DNA of 64,000 nt, from the NCBI GenBank assembly GCA_037954665.1, contig JBBMOL010000195.1:1235088-1299087 (forward strand). Direction: 5' to 3'. A program made the translations under genes and the position numbers. This document shows positions 1 through 11,055 of this stretch, in pieces. Origin of the DNA: Laguncularia racemosa (lineage: Eukaryota; Streptophyta; Magnoliopsida; Myrtales; Combretaceae). The stretch's first letter is position 1; every line of letters starts with the position of its first letter. The notes beneath the pieces were generated by a model. It was not told the DNA's origin, ran no database searches, and saw nothing but the letters and a program-made list of their open reading frames with translations.

Positions 1-390
1 TGTTTTGTTTTGTTATTTTTACGCACTTATTGAAGTAACGTCGTTTTGGGCTTGTATTTTCACGAATTGTAACCCTAGTATAAATGCTCCTAGGGTTTAG
101 AACAACATGGAACATACATCTTAGAACATTAAAAAACTATTGAGAGGCTCCTCTCTTGGTTCTTCAAGAACTAACTAGAACTTATCAGATTTTATTTCCA
201 TAGCGTTCAACTCGACTTATCAATCGGTCTTTCATCCCTATTGTGGCGTCTTCACATTATACCAAGGTTCTTATCTCGCTTATAGACAACGGGTCGCAGT
301 TTTCCACTTTAGGTGTTTGGGCATCTTAGGTAACGAATTTTTGAACGTATTAGTATTGGGTTTCCTCACGGGTTGGCGTGGTTCGTATCA
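1..390 (+). repeat. 3' part of an LTR (family D), cut by the window start
   Basis: This segment is the reverse-complement match of the two LTRs at 48214-49151 and 54682-55631. Shared landmarks are the block around TTGTAACCCTAGTATAAATG, the ATCAATCGGTCTTTCATCCC block and the terminal stretch ending GGTTGGCGTGGTTCGTATCA. The LTR ends with CA at 390. No primer-binding site follows, so this is probably a 3' LTR or solo LTR of a plus-strand copy whose body lies outside the window. Family membership is seen directly by comparison; the element's orientation is an inference. Confidence 0.75.
79..86 (+). promoter_or_regulatory. TATA box of the family D LTR
   Basis: TATAAATG lies between two CCTAG-containing blocks, about 310 bp before the LTR end. 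Position and sequence fit a plant LTR core promoter. No experimental start site can be inferred. Confidence 0.4.
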
Positions 391-1345
391 TTTCTCGATC
401 TCTCAATAACTCCTATTTCTTCTCAAACTTCCAGATGCCTTTCCCCACACCTTTCATACACCTACACACATACTCCACATATACTTCACACCACTAATAC
501 AAACTTGCCTACATATTCTACACACATTACACACACCCACGTCCTTCACATGCACACATACATCCTCACGCACATACAAATGCACCCTCACACACCACCC
601 ACCGCCACTTATACCTTCTCACACACATCATCCTTTTCTCATCTTCTTCTCTCACTTGTCTTCATGGCTGCTGTCTTCCTCATGGTTGATGTTGCTGTCC
701 ATACTGTCATTGCTGTGCCGTTTGTTGTTGCTGCTGTGGTTGTCATCGTAGATGCCAGCGTGGTTGTTGTTGTCATTGTGGTTGTGATCCTCTTCCCTTG
801 CATACATATACGCACATAACCACACACACATTACACACTTAACCACTCACTGTGTGCCTCCTTTAGCACCCACCAACCGGAGCATTCGTACCTACTGTCG
901 TTGTTTCTGGTCATTGAACCTCGCTTAGGCGTCGTCCATCGTTGCTGTCTGTTGCTGTGTCGTCGATGCCACGCTGTTGCTGCTACTGTGGTTGCTGTTG
1001 CCTCTACCGTTGTTGGGAAAGGAGAAAAGATAGACATGATGCCAAGCCATTGTCCATTGCTGTGTCGTCGTTGTTGCCGTCACTATCGTCATTGCTGCTA
1101 CTACCACGATCGGAGTTGCCATCGCCATAGGACATAGCTGAAGAAGACGCAGCTCCTCGGAGGTGAATGAGAAGGCAGTTGAAGAAGAAGAAGAAGAAAA
1201 AGAAATAAAAAAGGATGAAGGAAAGAAGATGGGCTAAAAGAAGAAGAAAAGAAAAAGAAAGAAGAAGGGAGAGAGCTAGGAAAAAGAAAAAGATAAGAAA
1301 GAAAAGAAAAAAAGAAGAAATGATAGAAAGGAATAAGGATGGGAT
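391..1345. other. Low-complexity tract without a credible gene
   Basis: About 455-650 is CA/ACA-rich. About 660-1120 is rich in GTT, GCT and their complements on both strands. About 1160-1345 is almost pure purine (GAA/AAG) on the plus strand. Long open frames here, such as the one from 373 to 819, encode only low-complexity His/Thr/Val-rich strings that mirror the simple repeats. They have no recognisable domain and are open on both strands at once, so I do not call a gene. Confidence 0.6.
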
Positions 1346-1799
1346 AGCTAAGTCCTTGTCACGCCCCCCTCCCTACTACACTGCCTGACTCATCTAGTGG
1401 GACGCGATCTGATTTTTTTTTTTTACAAATATATTTATATTATATTATATTTTGATTATATTTCATATTCTAGATACCTCTATTTTAATACTTTGTTTGC
1501 AAATAAAAATATCTTTACATTTTACATTTTCAGCATTTTATTACAAAAGCTTACGTCTAGCTAATCTAATTATCCCAAACATAAATATTCACTCTAAATT
1601 TCCATTTAAAATTCCTAGATCTATAATTTAAATTGATTTCGTTATTTAACCAAATATCATTTAAAAATCACGTTTCAGAGAATTTATTATTCTATTTACT
1701 TTCTTTAATTATTTATATAATTTTTCGAAATTTTTAGGACTTCACAATTAAAGTGATCAATACATAATAATTCCATAAGTAATGATTGATTTTAAATTC
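1346..1799. other. AT-rich spacer
   Basis: AT-rich sequence with a T run near 1410-1425 and TATATT repeats near 1430-1460. I see no open frame of interest, no LTR and no structured RNA. Confidence 0.5.
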
Positions 1800-2678
1800 A
1801 AAATTGTTTCCTAATTCTCCATGCAAGTTGAGGAACTCTAAAAAAACAAAAAGACTCTTCCAATTCCGAAATCTCATTAAAACAACAAACACCAATCAAC
1901 TATGCTTCAACTTATGGAATTCCAAATTATGGAATTCAATTCAAGAACTTTCCTTTTAATTCATGACACATACACACTTACACTCCACGTGTAGCACCTT
2001 CTTTACACAACACAACTCCATAACAATGTACAACACTCTCCACAACATACTCACACCGCCACATGCACAACACAAACACGGTGTAACTCACTTCACCATA
2101 ATACTACTTCACGTTGCAACAAATTCACCTTAACACACACAACACTTCACATTGCAACACCCCTTCACAACATAACTCCAATTTGCCGCACACACCACAC
2201 AATCACTACACCACTTACAGTAACAAATTCAAAGACACTCTTAATGCAACCTTTTCTACAAATGATAAGAACAATTCAAATTTAAATAACAATCAATCAA
2301 TGCTACTCAATGACTTTCTTCCAAACTTAAAGAAGGTGTTTGAATTTCAAATATTTTCCTTATCTCCACACAATGCAAATCTGAAAATTTACAAATGACA
2401 ACTACTATTTCTGAAATCACCAACACACGATTCACTCTTCTTGTTTCAAATTTCCAATTTTCCAAATGATCACAAAGGATCACTCCTCCTTACTCATGGC
2501 AAACTCAAGGAAACAAATGCTATTACAAGCAATCCACATCCACTTCAACAATAACAAGAATGAAATAAAATCCACAAGGACTACTATAATTCACTTCAAC
2601 AATTTTAGATCAAGAAATTAACTTCAAGAACCCTAATTGTTAAATGATGATCACGCAAATCCCATCCTCAAAACCTAT

Positions 2679-2690
2679 GCTCTGATACCA
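2679..2690 (-). other. Primer-binding site, initiator-Met tRNA (element E)
   Basis: Plus strand GCTCTGATACCA is the complement of TGGTATCAGAGC, the 12-base match to the 3' end of plant initiator-Met tRNA. It sits 5 bp inside the LTR end, as expected. Confidence 0.85.
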
Positions 2691-2695
2691 AATTA

Positions 2696-3594
2696 TGATG
2701 TGCTTAAAAATGAATCCAAGCACATGAACTCAATCTAAATGATTAATCAATCTACAAATGCTCCATTGTATATAAAATTGGCGTGAATCAAGGATGAACA
2801 AATCTCAATGGCATAAACCCAAATTAGATGTATTAAAAAAAGGATTCCAATACCAATCAAATTACATTTAAACAAGCAAATCCAATCTTATATAATTGGA
2901 GCAATATGAACCCTAAATTGGCATAAACAACAAATAGATAAAATCAACCTATTATCACTAGATATATTACACACTAGTAATAAAAAGGAAGCAACTTAGA
3001 AGATCTTAATATTACTCACAAGAAATTCCAAGCCACACTCACCACAATTTCTTAGAAATTGATAAGAATGGATGTTTTAGAAAGAGGAACTCACTCTCTC
3101 ATGGTAACAAAGTATATTTTTCAAAAATGACAAAAGCTCCCTAAAAACCCTAGTTAGCAAGTATTTATACTTGCTCCTATTAAGGTAAAAACACTCCAAA
3201 AAATTACAAAGATGCCACTAAGTGGCCAGTTCCCAAAATACAAATTACAAGTACAAAATAAAATGACCGGTTCCCATAGGCAACAATTACATATACAAAT
3301 GGTCTTCAAGTGGTTAGTTCTTCAATTCAGTGAACAATTTGTTGGACCAGTTCTTCTTTTTTTTATGTCGGTCCATGAATAACCCAAAAGCTGAGCTTTA
3401 GCGAGTTTTTCCATCGCCCTATAAAAACCGACAAGTATACCTGCTGAAATACACAACAAATAAGTAATAGAAAAGAAGTTAGTCTATAAATATTTTTAGT
3501 GTCGGTTTGTTCAAAGAGGGCCCTCATCACTAATTTTTGTAACCCTTTGGCTCTTACCCTAGTGATAGGTCCAATAAGATTTTGATTCTTATCA
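2696..3594 (-). repeat. 5' LTR of element E
   Basis: An 899-bp LTR. On the minus strand it begins TGATAAGAATCAAAATCTTA at 3594 and ends AAGCACATCA at 2696. It shares its start block (ACCTATCACTAGGG, GATGAGGGCCC) with the other LTRs of this family and is directly followed by a primer site. Confidence 0.8.
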
Positions 3595-3597
3595 CTT

Positions 3598-4033
3598 TTT
3601 TATTTAAATTTTGAAAAATATAATTCCTTGTCATGCATATTCTACTCCATTAGATTAGGATGAACAATAATTTCAATAATTAAAATTATTATAAATTTAA
3701 TTCCCTAAGATATAGTAATCAACTTTTTGGAACATTTTGAATACATTACCAAAATAAATTCACTTTGGAGCTAGGCCTTCAAGTTTATTAAACATCTAAA
3801 TATAAACTTATCCTATAACATGCTGTTCTTTTGTTGTTACAGCATGTCTATTCTCTAAGTGACTTTCTACATTACTCTTTAAGTTTCCTTCTGAATTCTA
3901 ATTGAAAGCTTTAAAGTCATATAACAAGTCTAGTTTCTGAGTTAGTCTCTAAGTTACGTTTTGATTGAAAGCTTGAAAGTCATACAACAAATCTACTTTC
4001 TTAGTTAGTCCTTGAGTTACTTTCAAAGTTACC
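3598..4033. repeat. Duplicated flank sequence, copy 1 left part
   Basis: This stretch matches 8641-9070 in direct orientation, beginning TTTAAATTTTGAAAAATATA in both. Inside it are repeats starting ATTGAAAGCT (3901 and 3964) followed by GTCATA(C/T)A and GAGTTAGTC. Element F interrupts this copy at 4034-4038; it resumes at 7391. No coding potential is visible. It looks like non-element genomic DNA that was duplicated, but an older repeat cannot be excluded. Confidence 0.75.
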
Positions 4034-4038
4034 TTATG

Positions 4039-4862
4039 TAATGTGCCTTACTAATTGAATTGCAAACACATCCAAAAGTAACGTGATCAACAAAACCCAA
4101 TCAACAATGGCATGATCACTAAATCACCAATGATCCTTAATTTACAAGAATTCAAGACTTGATGCTGAATTGAAATGAGAAACAAAGTAATTGTATAAGT
4201 AGCAATGGATGACAATAGAAATGAATTAGAATTCCACTCAAATTGAAGTGAATCAAATCTAAAATGGATGAACCCTAATTTACGTGTAGAATAACAACTA
4301 ACCAAACAAATTGCACCTACATATGACGCATTAAATATAATTTGATAACAACAAGAGGAAGATTGATATTACTCATAATCCACTCAAGTTAATCTCTCCA
4401 CAATTTCACTTGTGAAATTGATAAGAGAATTTTGCAAGCAAGGATCTACCTTCATGGCAAATAAGTGTATAATTTAAAATTATTCATAAAAGCTTCCTCA
4501 AAGCCCTAGTTAGAAAGTATTTATACTTGCTCCAATTAGGGTAAAAATAACACAACAAATTACAAATAAGCTACAAGTGACCAAATCTTCACTTCAATTG
4601 AACATATTGTTGGACTGGTTCTTCTTTGATTTATGTAGGTCCATGAATGACCCACAAACTGAGCTTTAGCGAATTTATCCACTGTCTTGTAAAAACCGAC
4701 AAGTGTACCTACTGGAATGCACAACAAATATGAAATAGAAAAGAAGATACTAAACAAATATTCTCGAGGTCTGATTATTCAAAGAGGACCTTCATTGCCA
4801 AATTTTGTAATCCCTTGGCTCTTGCTCTAGTGATAGGTCCTATAAGAATTTGATTCTTATCA
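4039..4862 (-). repeat. 3' LTR of element F
   Basis: An 824-bp LTR. It begins TGATAAGAATCAAATTCTTA on the minus strand at 4862 and ends at 4039, where the usual terminal CA has changed to TA. It is clearly similar to 6540-7385 along its length, including the block AAGCCCTAGTTAGAAAGTAT near the promoter. Confidence 0.85.
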
Positions 4863-5014
4863 TCTCTTCAGGCCTCGGACTATTTGCCCTCAAATCTGAT
4901 AGGTCTTCATGAACATCATCAGGTAAATAAAGTGACAGGTCTGTAACATTACATGTAGTAGAGACTTTATATCCTTCAAGTAATTTATCTGTGAAAAGAT
5001 CACTGTAGTCATCC
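4863..5014 (-). pseudogene. Pol C-terminal tail remnant (element F)
   Basis: The minus strand from about 5014 to 4863 can be read as one frame containing SLYLPDDVHEDLSDLRANS. This resembles the end of plant chromovirus Pol, downstream of the integrase core, where a FNVSDL..Y motif is followed by a short acidic tail just before the polypurine tract. Equivalent tails are visible before the 3' LTRs at 34301, 57719 and 61927. It is only the last part of the polyprotein; RT, RNase H and the catalytic integrase are absent. Reading and position agree; the family-level assignment is an inference. Confidence 0.6.
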
Positions 5015-5165
5015 AGTACCTATGATACCACAAGAGATAGATGCTCTAGCCCTTCCCTTTCTAAGGTATACCTCATTTGTAATAAATATATTGGTCTCCA
5101 TCTACTATAGCCTTCTCTAACTCATACTATCCCAACAATAAGGTCTTCTTCTTCCCGATTTTACT

Positions 5166-5325
5166 TTTTCGCCTTTAAACCTCTTATACGTCTAAAGGTT
5201 TACTTATCTATCTTTAAACCTCTTGGCTCTCTAAAGGTTTACTCATTTGCCTCTGACCCTCTTAGACCTTTGAATGTTTACTTATCTACTTCTAAATGTC
5301 TTGGACCTCTAAAGGTGACGTTGGG
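5166..5325. repeat. Short tandem repeat inside element F
   Basis: About four imperfect units of roughly 39 bp, each containing a variant of TTTAAACCTCTT followed by CTAAAGGTTTACTTATCT. Units differ by several substitutions. On the minus strand the frame is broken by stops, so I do not call a protein. Confidence 0.6.
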
Positions 5326-6521
5326 TTCAACACTATACGTTTACCCTCTTTCTAGAACATATAAGTATTTTTGAAGCCATCATGTAAAACCTTCCTATCA
5401 TATAACCAAGGCCTTCTAAGTAATATAAGAGATGCACACATAGCAAGTCACATTCAATTACATCATGATATTTATCCCCTATACTAAAAGGTACCCTAGC
5501 CCTCTAAGTAACGTGGAGACTCCTCTACTCACTCAACTAATGTAATTTATAGGGTTACGGATGTAGGATAGTTACAAGTTTTAATTTCAATACTAACGAG
5601 GCAACCACAACATTAGTACAACTACCACCATCGATAATAATAGCAAATAGATTACCTTGTACTCTACATTAGGTGTGGAACAAATTTTCCCTTTACTCAT
5701 CATCAATAGCAGGAAAAGTAATCGTAGCTCGCCACAGTACATTAACAGATAAATATCGATTACTTGACATGGTTGCTTACAAACTTCAATAAGCTAACAA
5801 CACACTTCACATCACGTCACCAACATGTCTTAATAACACTACAACACACGTCCACTTAACACAACAACAACACGACTACGCCTCACACACAACTCCCACG
5901 GTTCACTTACATAACAACGCAAGACACGCAATACACCATGTTGTAACCCTTCACTACACACACTCACTACACCACACACACACACACTTACTTACGGTAC
6001 AACACACACACTTCACTCCTCTTCCAATCACGGCAACAACAACACAATTACAACACTTAATGAAGCTTTTCCACAAATGGTAAGAAACAATTCAAAATAT
6101 TCAAATTATATTAAAATTAACACTACATAATAACTCTTCAACTTATGATTGTTTTTTAATTCAAATAGTTTCCAAATCCTCCACACAAGAATCAAATCTG
6201 GAAAATGTAAATTGAACTCCTTAATTCAAAAAATAACATGCAAGAAATACACTTCTCTTCTTCCACAAATAATGTACTTCCAATTCCGAAAACACACAAG
6301 AAAATGCACTTCCCTACTTCCCCTTCTTCTTACGGCAAAATGAAGATCACAAGGATTAACTATGAAATTTCCACTTCCACTTCTGCAACAACAAGGTATA
6401 ACACAATACAATCACAAGTAACTACTTCACTTCCACTTCAATAATTCCAATTAAGAAATGAAAATTCAAGAACCATAATTTACCAATTGTAATTCTTGCA
6501 AATTCCTTCTCTAAAACCTTT
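5326..6521 (-). other. Internal region and leader of element F
   Basis: No open frame of interest. About 5770-6060 is CA/CAC-rich; about 6060-6521 is the leader next to the primer site and resembles the leader of element E. Small open frames at 6149-6444 occur on both strands and have no recognisable motif. Confidence 0.5.
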
Positions 6522-6533
6522 GCTCTCATACCA
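6522..6533 (-). other. Primer-binding site, initiator-Met type (element F)
   Basis: Plus strand GCTCTCATACCA, complement TGGTATGAGAGC, is one mismatch from the 12-base initiator-Met site and lies 6 bp inside the LTR. Confidence 0.8.
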
Positions 6534-6539
6534 AAAAGA

Positions 6540-7385
6540 TGATGTGCCTTACTAATTGAATTGCAAACACATCCAAAAGTAATGTAATCAACAAAATCCA
6601 ATCAACAATGGCGTGATCACTAAATCACCAATGATCCCTAATTCATGAGAATTCAAGACTTGATGCTAAATTGAAATGAGAAACAAAGAAATTGTATAAG
6701 TAGCAATGGATGACAATAGAAATGAATTAGAATTCCACTCAAATTAAAGTAATTCAAATCTGAAATGGATAAACCCTAATTCACATGTAAAACAACAAGT
6801 AACCAAACAAATTGCACCTAAATGTGACACACTAAATAAAATTTGATAACAACAAGAGGAAGATTGATATTACTCATAATCCACTCAAGTTAATCTCACC
6901 ACAATTTCACTTGTGAAATTGATAAGAGAATTTTGCAAGCAAGGATCCATCTTCACGGTAAAGAAGTGTATAATTAAAAAATGTTAAAAAAAGCTCTCTC
7001 AAAACCCTAGTTAATAAGTATTTATACTTGCTCTAATTAAGGTAAAAATAACACAACAAATTATAAATAAGCCATAGGTGGTTGGTTCTTTGAACAACAA
7101 TTTACAAGTACAAATGGTCTTCAAGTGGCCGGTTCTTCACTTTAATTGAACATATTGTTAGACCAATTCTTCTTTGATTTATGTAAGTCCATGAATAACC
7201 CACAAACTGAGCTTTAGCAAATTTATCCACTGTCCTATAAAAACCGACAAGTGTACCTACTAGAATGCACAATAAATATGAAATAGAAAAGAAGATACTA
7301 AACAGATATTCTCGAGGTCACCTAATTTTGTAATCCCTTGACTCTTGTTCTAGTGGTAAGTCCTACAGGAATTTGATTCCTATCA
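6540..7385 (-). repeat. 5' LTR of element F
   Basis: An 846-bp LTR. On the minus strand it begins TGATAGGAATCAAATTCC at 7385 and ends GGCACATCA at 6540. It pairs with 4039-4862. Confidence 0.85.
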
Positions 7386-7390
7386 TTATG

Positions 7391-7510
7391 ACTTGAGCTT
7401 GAGATAGATTAGTTTAAAATTCGTGTTTATTATTCATCTACACACTTAATAACATAGTTAGTAAACTCTTGGCTTTTTGCTATCATCAAAATTATCATTA
7501 AGAGAACTTA
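7391..7510. repeat. Duplicated flank sequence, copy 1 right part
   Basis: This continues copy 1 beyond element F and matches about 9085-9210, including AGATTAGTTTAAAATTC and the stretch ending TCATTAAGAGAACTTAA. Confidence 0.75.
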
Positions 7511-8640
7511 ACACTCCTCCTTTTTTACGATAACAAAACCCCTTGATAAAAAAAAAATTATTTCCTTTTCAACACATTCCCTTTCAACAAATATTTTGTT
7601 TTCAATTTTTTTCTTTTTACAGATATCATAATTTTAAATTCCTTTTTCACACAATTTTGTCACATATAATTCTCCCTCTTTTTGTTATTAGCGAAAAGAG
7701 AGAATAATAAAAAAATTGTAATAAATAAGAACATTAACAAATACCATGAATGCAGCAATAGAATACAAAATAGATTTGTCATCAAAGCAAATGTCGTAGT
7801 AAAACAAATAATAGAATAGTCTGAATAGTACACATTTTGATTAATTTTTCTTTGTTTTCTCAATAGATTTTCTATTACATCTTTTAAATCTTCTAGTTTT
7901 CTTTGAAGTAAGAGCATCTTCAGGTTGTTGAGACTAAAATTTCTAGAGATTAAAAAAAAAAAATCATGCCCCCAATTAGTTACTTGCAAATTTTAGCTTT
8001 GAATTATTTTGCAATCACAATAAATAATTAAATGCACAAAAAATAAAAGAATAGGGTAAAAATAGTTTACATAATGAACTATAGAGGTTCAACCTTAAGC
8101 GTATGTTCCACTATAACTACACTGGTATGTTTCACTATATCAAATCACAAAATAAGAATTACAAATAGTGATCACAATTTACTTTGTCAAACCTATCTCT
8201 AGGCTAATTCTAAACTCAAAGCCTATTTGTAATCTAGCTCATACAACAATTATCAGAGATGATGAGTAATAAAAAAAAAAAAAAGTAGTCCTTGCAATTT
8301 CAACGTAGAAAATAAAATTTTGAGTTAATGATATTTCAAATTCTGTTATGTTCTCTCGTGCTGTGTTTAACTCTATTTTGTTCTTCATTCTCTCTTTTTT
8401 TGTTATATGCTCAAGATGTATATTCAATTTTTTTATCACAATGGCTGCAAAGGGTGAACTAAGACGTTGAATTTGTTTTGGATATCCTATTGAAGATAAT
8501 CACTCAACTTCAAATTCAAAAACAACTGGTCCTATGTTGTTACAACATAATCAGAATAGTTTCAATAGCTCGTATCCTTTGAAAATGGAAATGGATTTCG
8601 GTTATTATCCATTTTGAGTAGTTTCTGCTCCTCATTTGTT
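7511..8640. other. AT-rich DNA without a supported gene
   Basis: This spacer lies between the two copies of the duplicated flank. The minus strand has an open frame at 7989-7660 (109 residues) with a short Leu/Lys/Glu-rich helical stretch and two hydrophobic stretches, and another at 8439-8239. Neither has a recognisable domain, and both are rich in A/T runs that give Lys/Asn/Phe by composition alone. About 8070-8210 contains ATAATGAACTATAGAGGTTC, which reminds me of non-coding parts of plant retroelements, but I cannot assign it. Confidence 0.4.
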
Positions 8641-9210
8641 GATTTAAATTTTGAAAAATATAATTCCTTTTCATGCATACTCTACTCCATTAGATTAGGA
8701 CAAACAATAATTTTAATAATTTAAATTATTATAAATATAAATCCCTAAGATATGTTAACCAACATTGTGGAACATCTTGAATGCATTACCGAAATACATT
8801 CACTTTAGAGATGAGCTTTCAAGTTTATAAAACATTCAATTATAAACTTATCTTGTAACATGTTGTTCATTTCTTGATGCAGTAGGTCTACTCTTTAAGT
8901 CACTTTCTGCATTACTCTCTAAGTTACCTTTGACTTATTGAAAGCTTAAGAGTTATACAGCAAGTTCACTTTATAAGTCGATCTCTGAGTTACTTTCTAT
9001 GTTACCTTTTGATTGAAAGCTTGAAAGTCATACAGCAAATCTACTTTTTGAGTTAGTCCCTGAGTTAATTTTTTAGTTACCTTTTGACTTAAGAGCTTGT
9101 GGCAGATTAGTTTAAAATTCATGTTTATTATTCATCTACACACTTAATAACATAGTTAGTAAAGTCTTAGCTTTTTGTTATCATCAAAATTATCATTAAG
9201 AGAACTTAAT
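8641..9210. repeat. Duplicated flank sequence, copy 2 (uninterrupted)
   Basis: Direct duplicate of 3598-4033 plus 7391-7510, without element F. Repeats starting ATTGAAAGC occur at 8937 and 9012. It serves as a paralogous empty site: where copy 1 has element F between two TTATG repeats, copy 2 reads straight through with TTTTG. Confidence 0.8.
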
Positions 9211-9539
9211 AGCTAATATTATGAATGTTATCATATATTTGAAAGTTGGTTGATCATTTGTAAGTATATGCTAAGAATATCGATACTGTAAAGTAAAATG
9301 AGTCATGCATTACATACTTACATATAACCTCTTTCCATCACTGTTATCTAGGCAATGAATGGGTGTCATGAGTCAGGGTCCTTTTTTGTCAATATAAACT
9401 AAGTGATACGAGGTTCATCATATATTGATGGAATAATTGTTTATTATTTTGTTTTAGGCTTGCATACATTTAGAGGTGTAATAGCTAGGGAAAGCACTTT
9501 TTATTTTCTTCCTTCATTCTCCTAGGGTATTAGCAAGGA
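9211..9539. other. Flank left of element 1, no gene seen
   Basis: AT-rich sequence with scattered short motifs. Its last bases, AAAGC (9540-9544), are the left target duplication of element 1. Confidence 0.5.
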
Positions 9540-9766
9540 AAAGCTGATAGAGCCATTTTATACTCAATCTTTATAGTATGAATTGTGTTAATTTATTATT
9601 GATTTTATAGAAATCATAAGGAAATGGTACTTAATTTTAGTATGGTGATAAATCAGGTTTAATGGAGTCAAGAGTGCTAATTCAAGTAATTTAGAGAAGT
9701 CATCTACAATTTGGATCAAAGACAAGGATTTACAGCACCGGAGGAAAGTACATGGGCGTGTAGTTG

Positions 9767-9786
9767 AAGTACACGGCCGTGTACTT
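9767..9786. repeat. 20-bp perfect palindrome in LTR (element 1, 5')
   Basis: AAGTACACGGCCGTGTACTT equals its own reverse complement. It lies about 220 bp into the LTR, in U3, and is repeated at the same place in the other three LTRs of this pair (12592, 21082, 28401). Confidence 0.9.
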
Positions 9787-10076
9787 GGTTTAGAATCAAC
9801 AGAAATATACATAGTTGAAGTACATGGCCGTGTATCTGTCTTGAAGAATCAACAGAGGGAAGCACGGTTTGTGATCTGGCCGTGGTGGAAGCCGTGCTAT
9901 ACATTGAACAAGGATGAGGAATTGTGGATTATCAATAGAGGAAGGCACGGTTCTAAATCTGGCCATGTTGGTGGGCATGCCAGGCGTACGATTATTTACT
10001 TCTCGAGATTTACTTGGAAAAGGAAAGATATTCTCGTATCTTGCTATCTAAAGATCCTCTGCCATTCCCTTAACAA

Positions 10077-10084
10077 TATAAACA
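10077..10084 (+). promoter_or_regulatory. TATA-like box, element 1 5' LTR
   Basis: TATAAACA, followed by the CCAACCCTAGAGG block that follows the TATA box in all four LTRs. The other copies read TATAAATA, so this one carries a change. Confidence 0.5.
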
Positions 10085-11010
10085 GAACCAACCCTAGAGG
10101 AGAATGGGGATTTTTTTTTACGGGAAGAAAGAAGGAGAGGTAGAGCAGGGGACATCGGCAACAAAGACTTTTCATGTTTTCACTTTTAATTTTCGTTTTG
10201 AGGATGAACATGTGTAGCTAAGCAAATTTTCTAGCCAAAGGATCAGTGAAGTTTAATTCTTCACGAATTGTGAGATCTAATTGATTTACTTTTATTCTAT
10301 TCCTTGTTTTCGGATATTTATATATCTTCTGAAACGTCTTGTTAATGTTATCTTTGTTGATTGATATGAATTAGAGCTCTTCTACTTAATTAGCAAGTTA
10401 ATATATTGTCAACCGGTACGTCAAATCCGTAATTGTTTGATAGTTCTAGTTTCGGTGACACAATAACGTGTTTGATTATAAAATAGATAGTCAAATTCAT
10501 GTTATGGAGATATATGATCTTGTTTAAATAGGTTATCTTATAATCTATTGGCATGAATTGGTAGTCTCTCTCGTTTTTAATGCTATTGATAGATTAAATC
10601 CTAAGAGCTTGTTTGGGGTTGTCTAATCAATAAGAGAAATAATCAAAGAGTATTTTTTGATTATCAAGGAAATAAGGAGGGATAGGTTATTAGAGCTTGT
10701 TAATAACCATAACCAGTTTATCTTGAATAAAGAATAGAAAATATTTGCATCAATGATCAATTCCTAGAATTAAACTTTATAGATTCCTTTGGCTAGGCTT
10801 TTATCATTATTCAAATTTTATTATCTGATTTCAGTATTATTTTGATTCACAAACAAAACCCCCCATTCTTCTTTTCTTCTCTATTCTCTTTTAATAGAAA
10901 TATATTTAACCAATCCCTACAGATACGACCCTACTCACTACTATACGCAAATCATATAATTGTCTAGGAGTAGGTTTTTATTTTTGTTGGATTCGACACC
11001 CACCAAATTT

Positions 11011-11027
11011 TGGGCCGTTGCCGGGGA
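11011..11027 (+). other. Primer-binding site, tRNA-Asp (element 1)
   Basis: TGGGCCGTTGCCGGGGA lies 5 bp after the LTR end. Plant tRNA-Asp ends CCCCGGCAACGGCGCCA, whose complement is the expected site. This copy has lost one base in the TGGCGCC part. tRNA-Asp priming is typical of Athila elements. Confidence 0.85.
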
Positions 11028-11055
11028 TTGGTGTCAAATTTATTTCTATTCTCGT

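Larger units (their letters stand above)
1800..3594 (-). mobile_element. Element E: truncated minus-strand LTR element (5' LTR, primer site, leader)
   Basis: Read on the minus strand, this is an LTR (3594 to 2696), then a perfect initiator-Met primer site (2690 to 2679), then an untranslated leader that fades into unrelated AT-rich DNA near 1800-1850. The leader resembles that of element F (5.8-6.5 kb), sharing clusters such as CACTTC/CTTCAAC. No gag, pol or 3' LTR is visible, so the element is a 5' fragment. The exact break point is uncertain. The LTR belongs to the same family as those of elements F, B, A and G. Confidence 0.7.
4039..7385 (-). mobile_element. Element F: compact minus-strand LTR retrotransposon with target duplication TTATG
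   Basis: A 3347-bp element flanked by 5-bp direct repeats TTATG (4034-4038 and 7386-7390). Joining the flanks gives the arrangement seen in the uninterrupted duplicate at about 9070-9090. Read on the minus strand the order is: 5' LTR (7385-6540), primer site (6533-6522), leader, about 1.7 kb of internal DNA, a pol C-terminal tail, a purine tract (4878-4863, GAGGCCTGAAGAGA) and 3' LTR (4862-4039). The internal region is far too short for a full gag-pol. RT and the integrase core are missing, so it is a deletion derivative that would need proteins from a relative. It belongs to the TGATARGAATC LTR family. Confidence 0.88.
9545..11005 (+). repeat. 5' LTR of element 1
   Basis: A 1461-bp LTR, TGATAGAGCC to CACCCACCA. 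It contains a 20-bp perfect palindrome at 9767-9786, several GCACGG/GGCCGTG words at 9740-9980 and a TATA-like box near 10077. It ends just before the primer site. It is shorter than the element 2 LTR because it lacks the 83-bp repeat array seen there. Confidence 0.93.

Noticed and set aside
373..819. 148-residue open frame starting near the LTR end
   Set aside because: Low-complexity His/Thr/Pro and Val strings from CA and GTT repeats; overlaps open frames on the other strand; no domain.
901..1137. Cys/His-rich open frame that looks like a zinc-binding protein
   Set aside because: Cys and His arise from TGT/TGC/CAT within a GTT/GCT-type repeat; spacing is irregular and the opposite strand is open too.
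7660..7989. 109-residue minus-strand frame with a helical and two hydrophobic stretches
   Set aside because: No recognised family, A/T-run composition, no promoter or splice context; kept only as a remark in the spacer entry.
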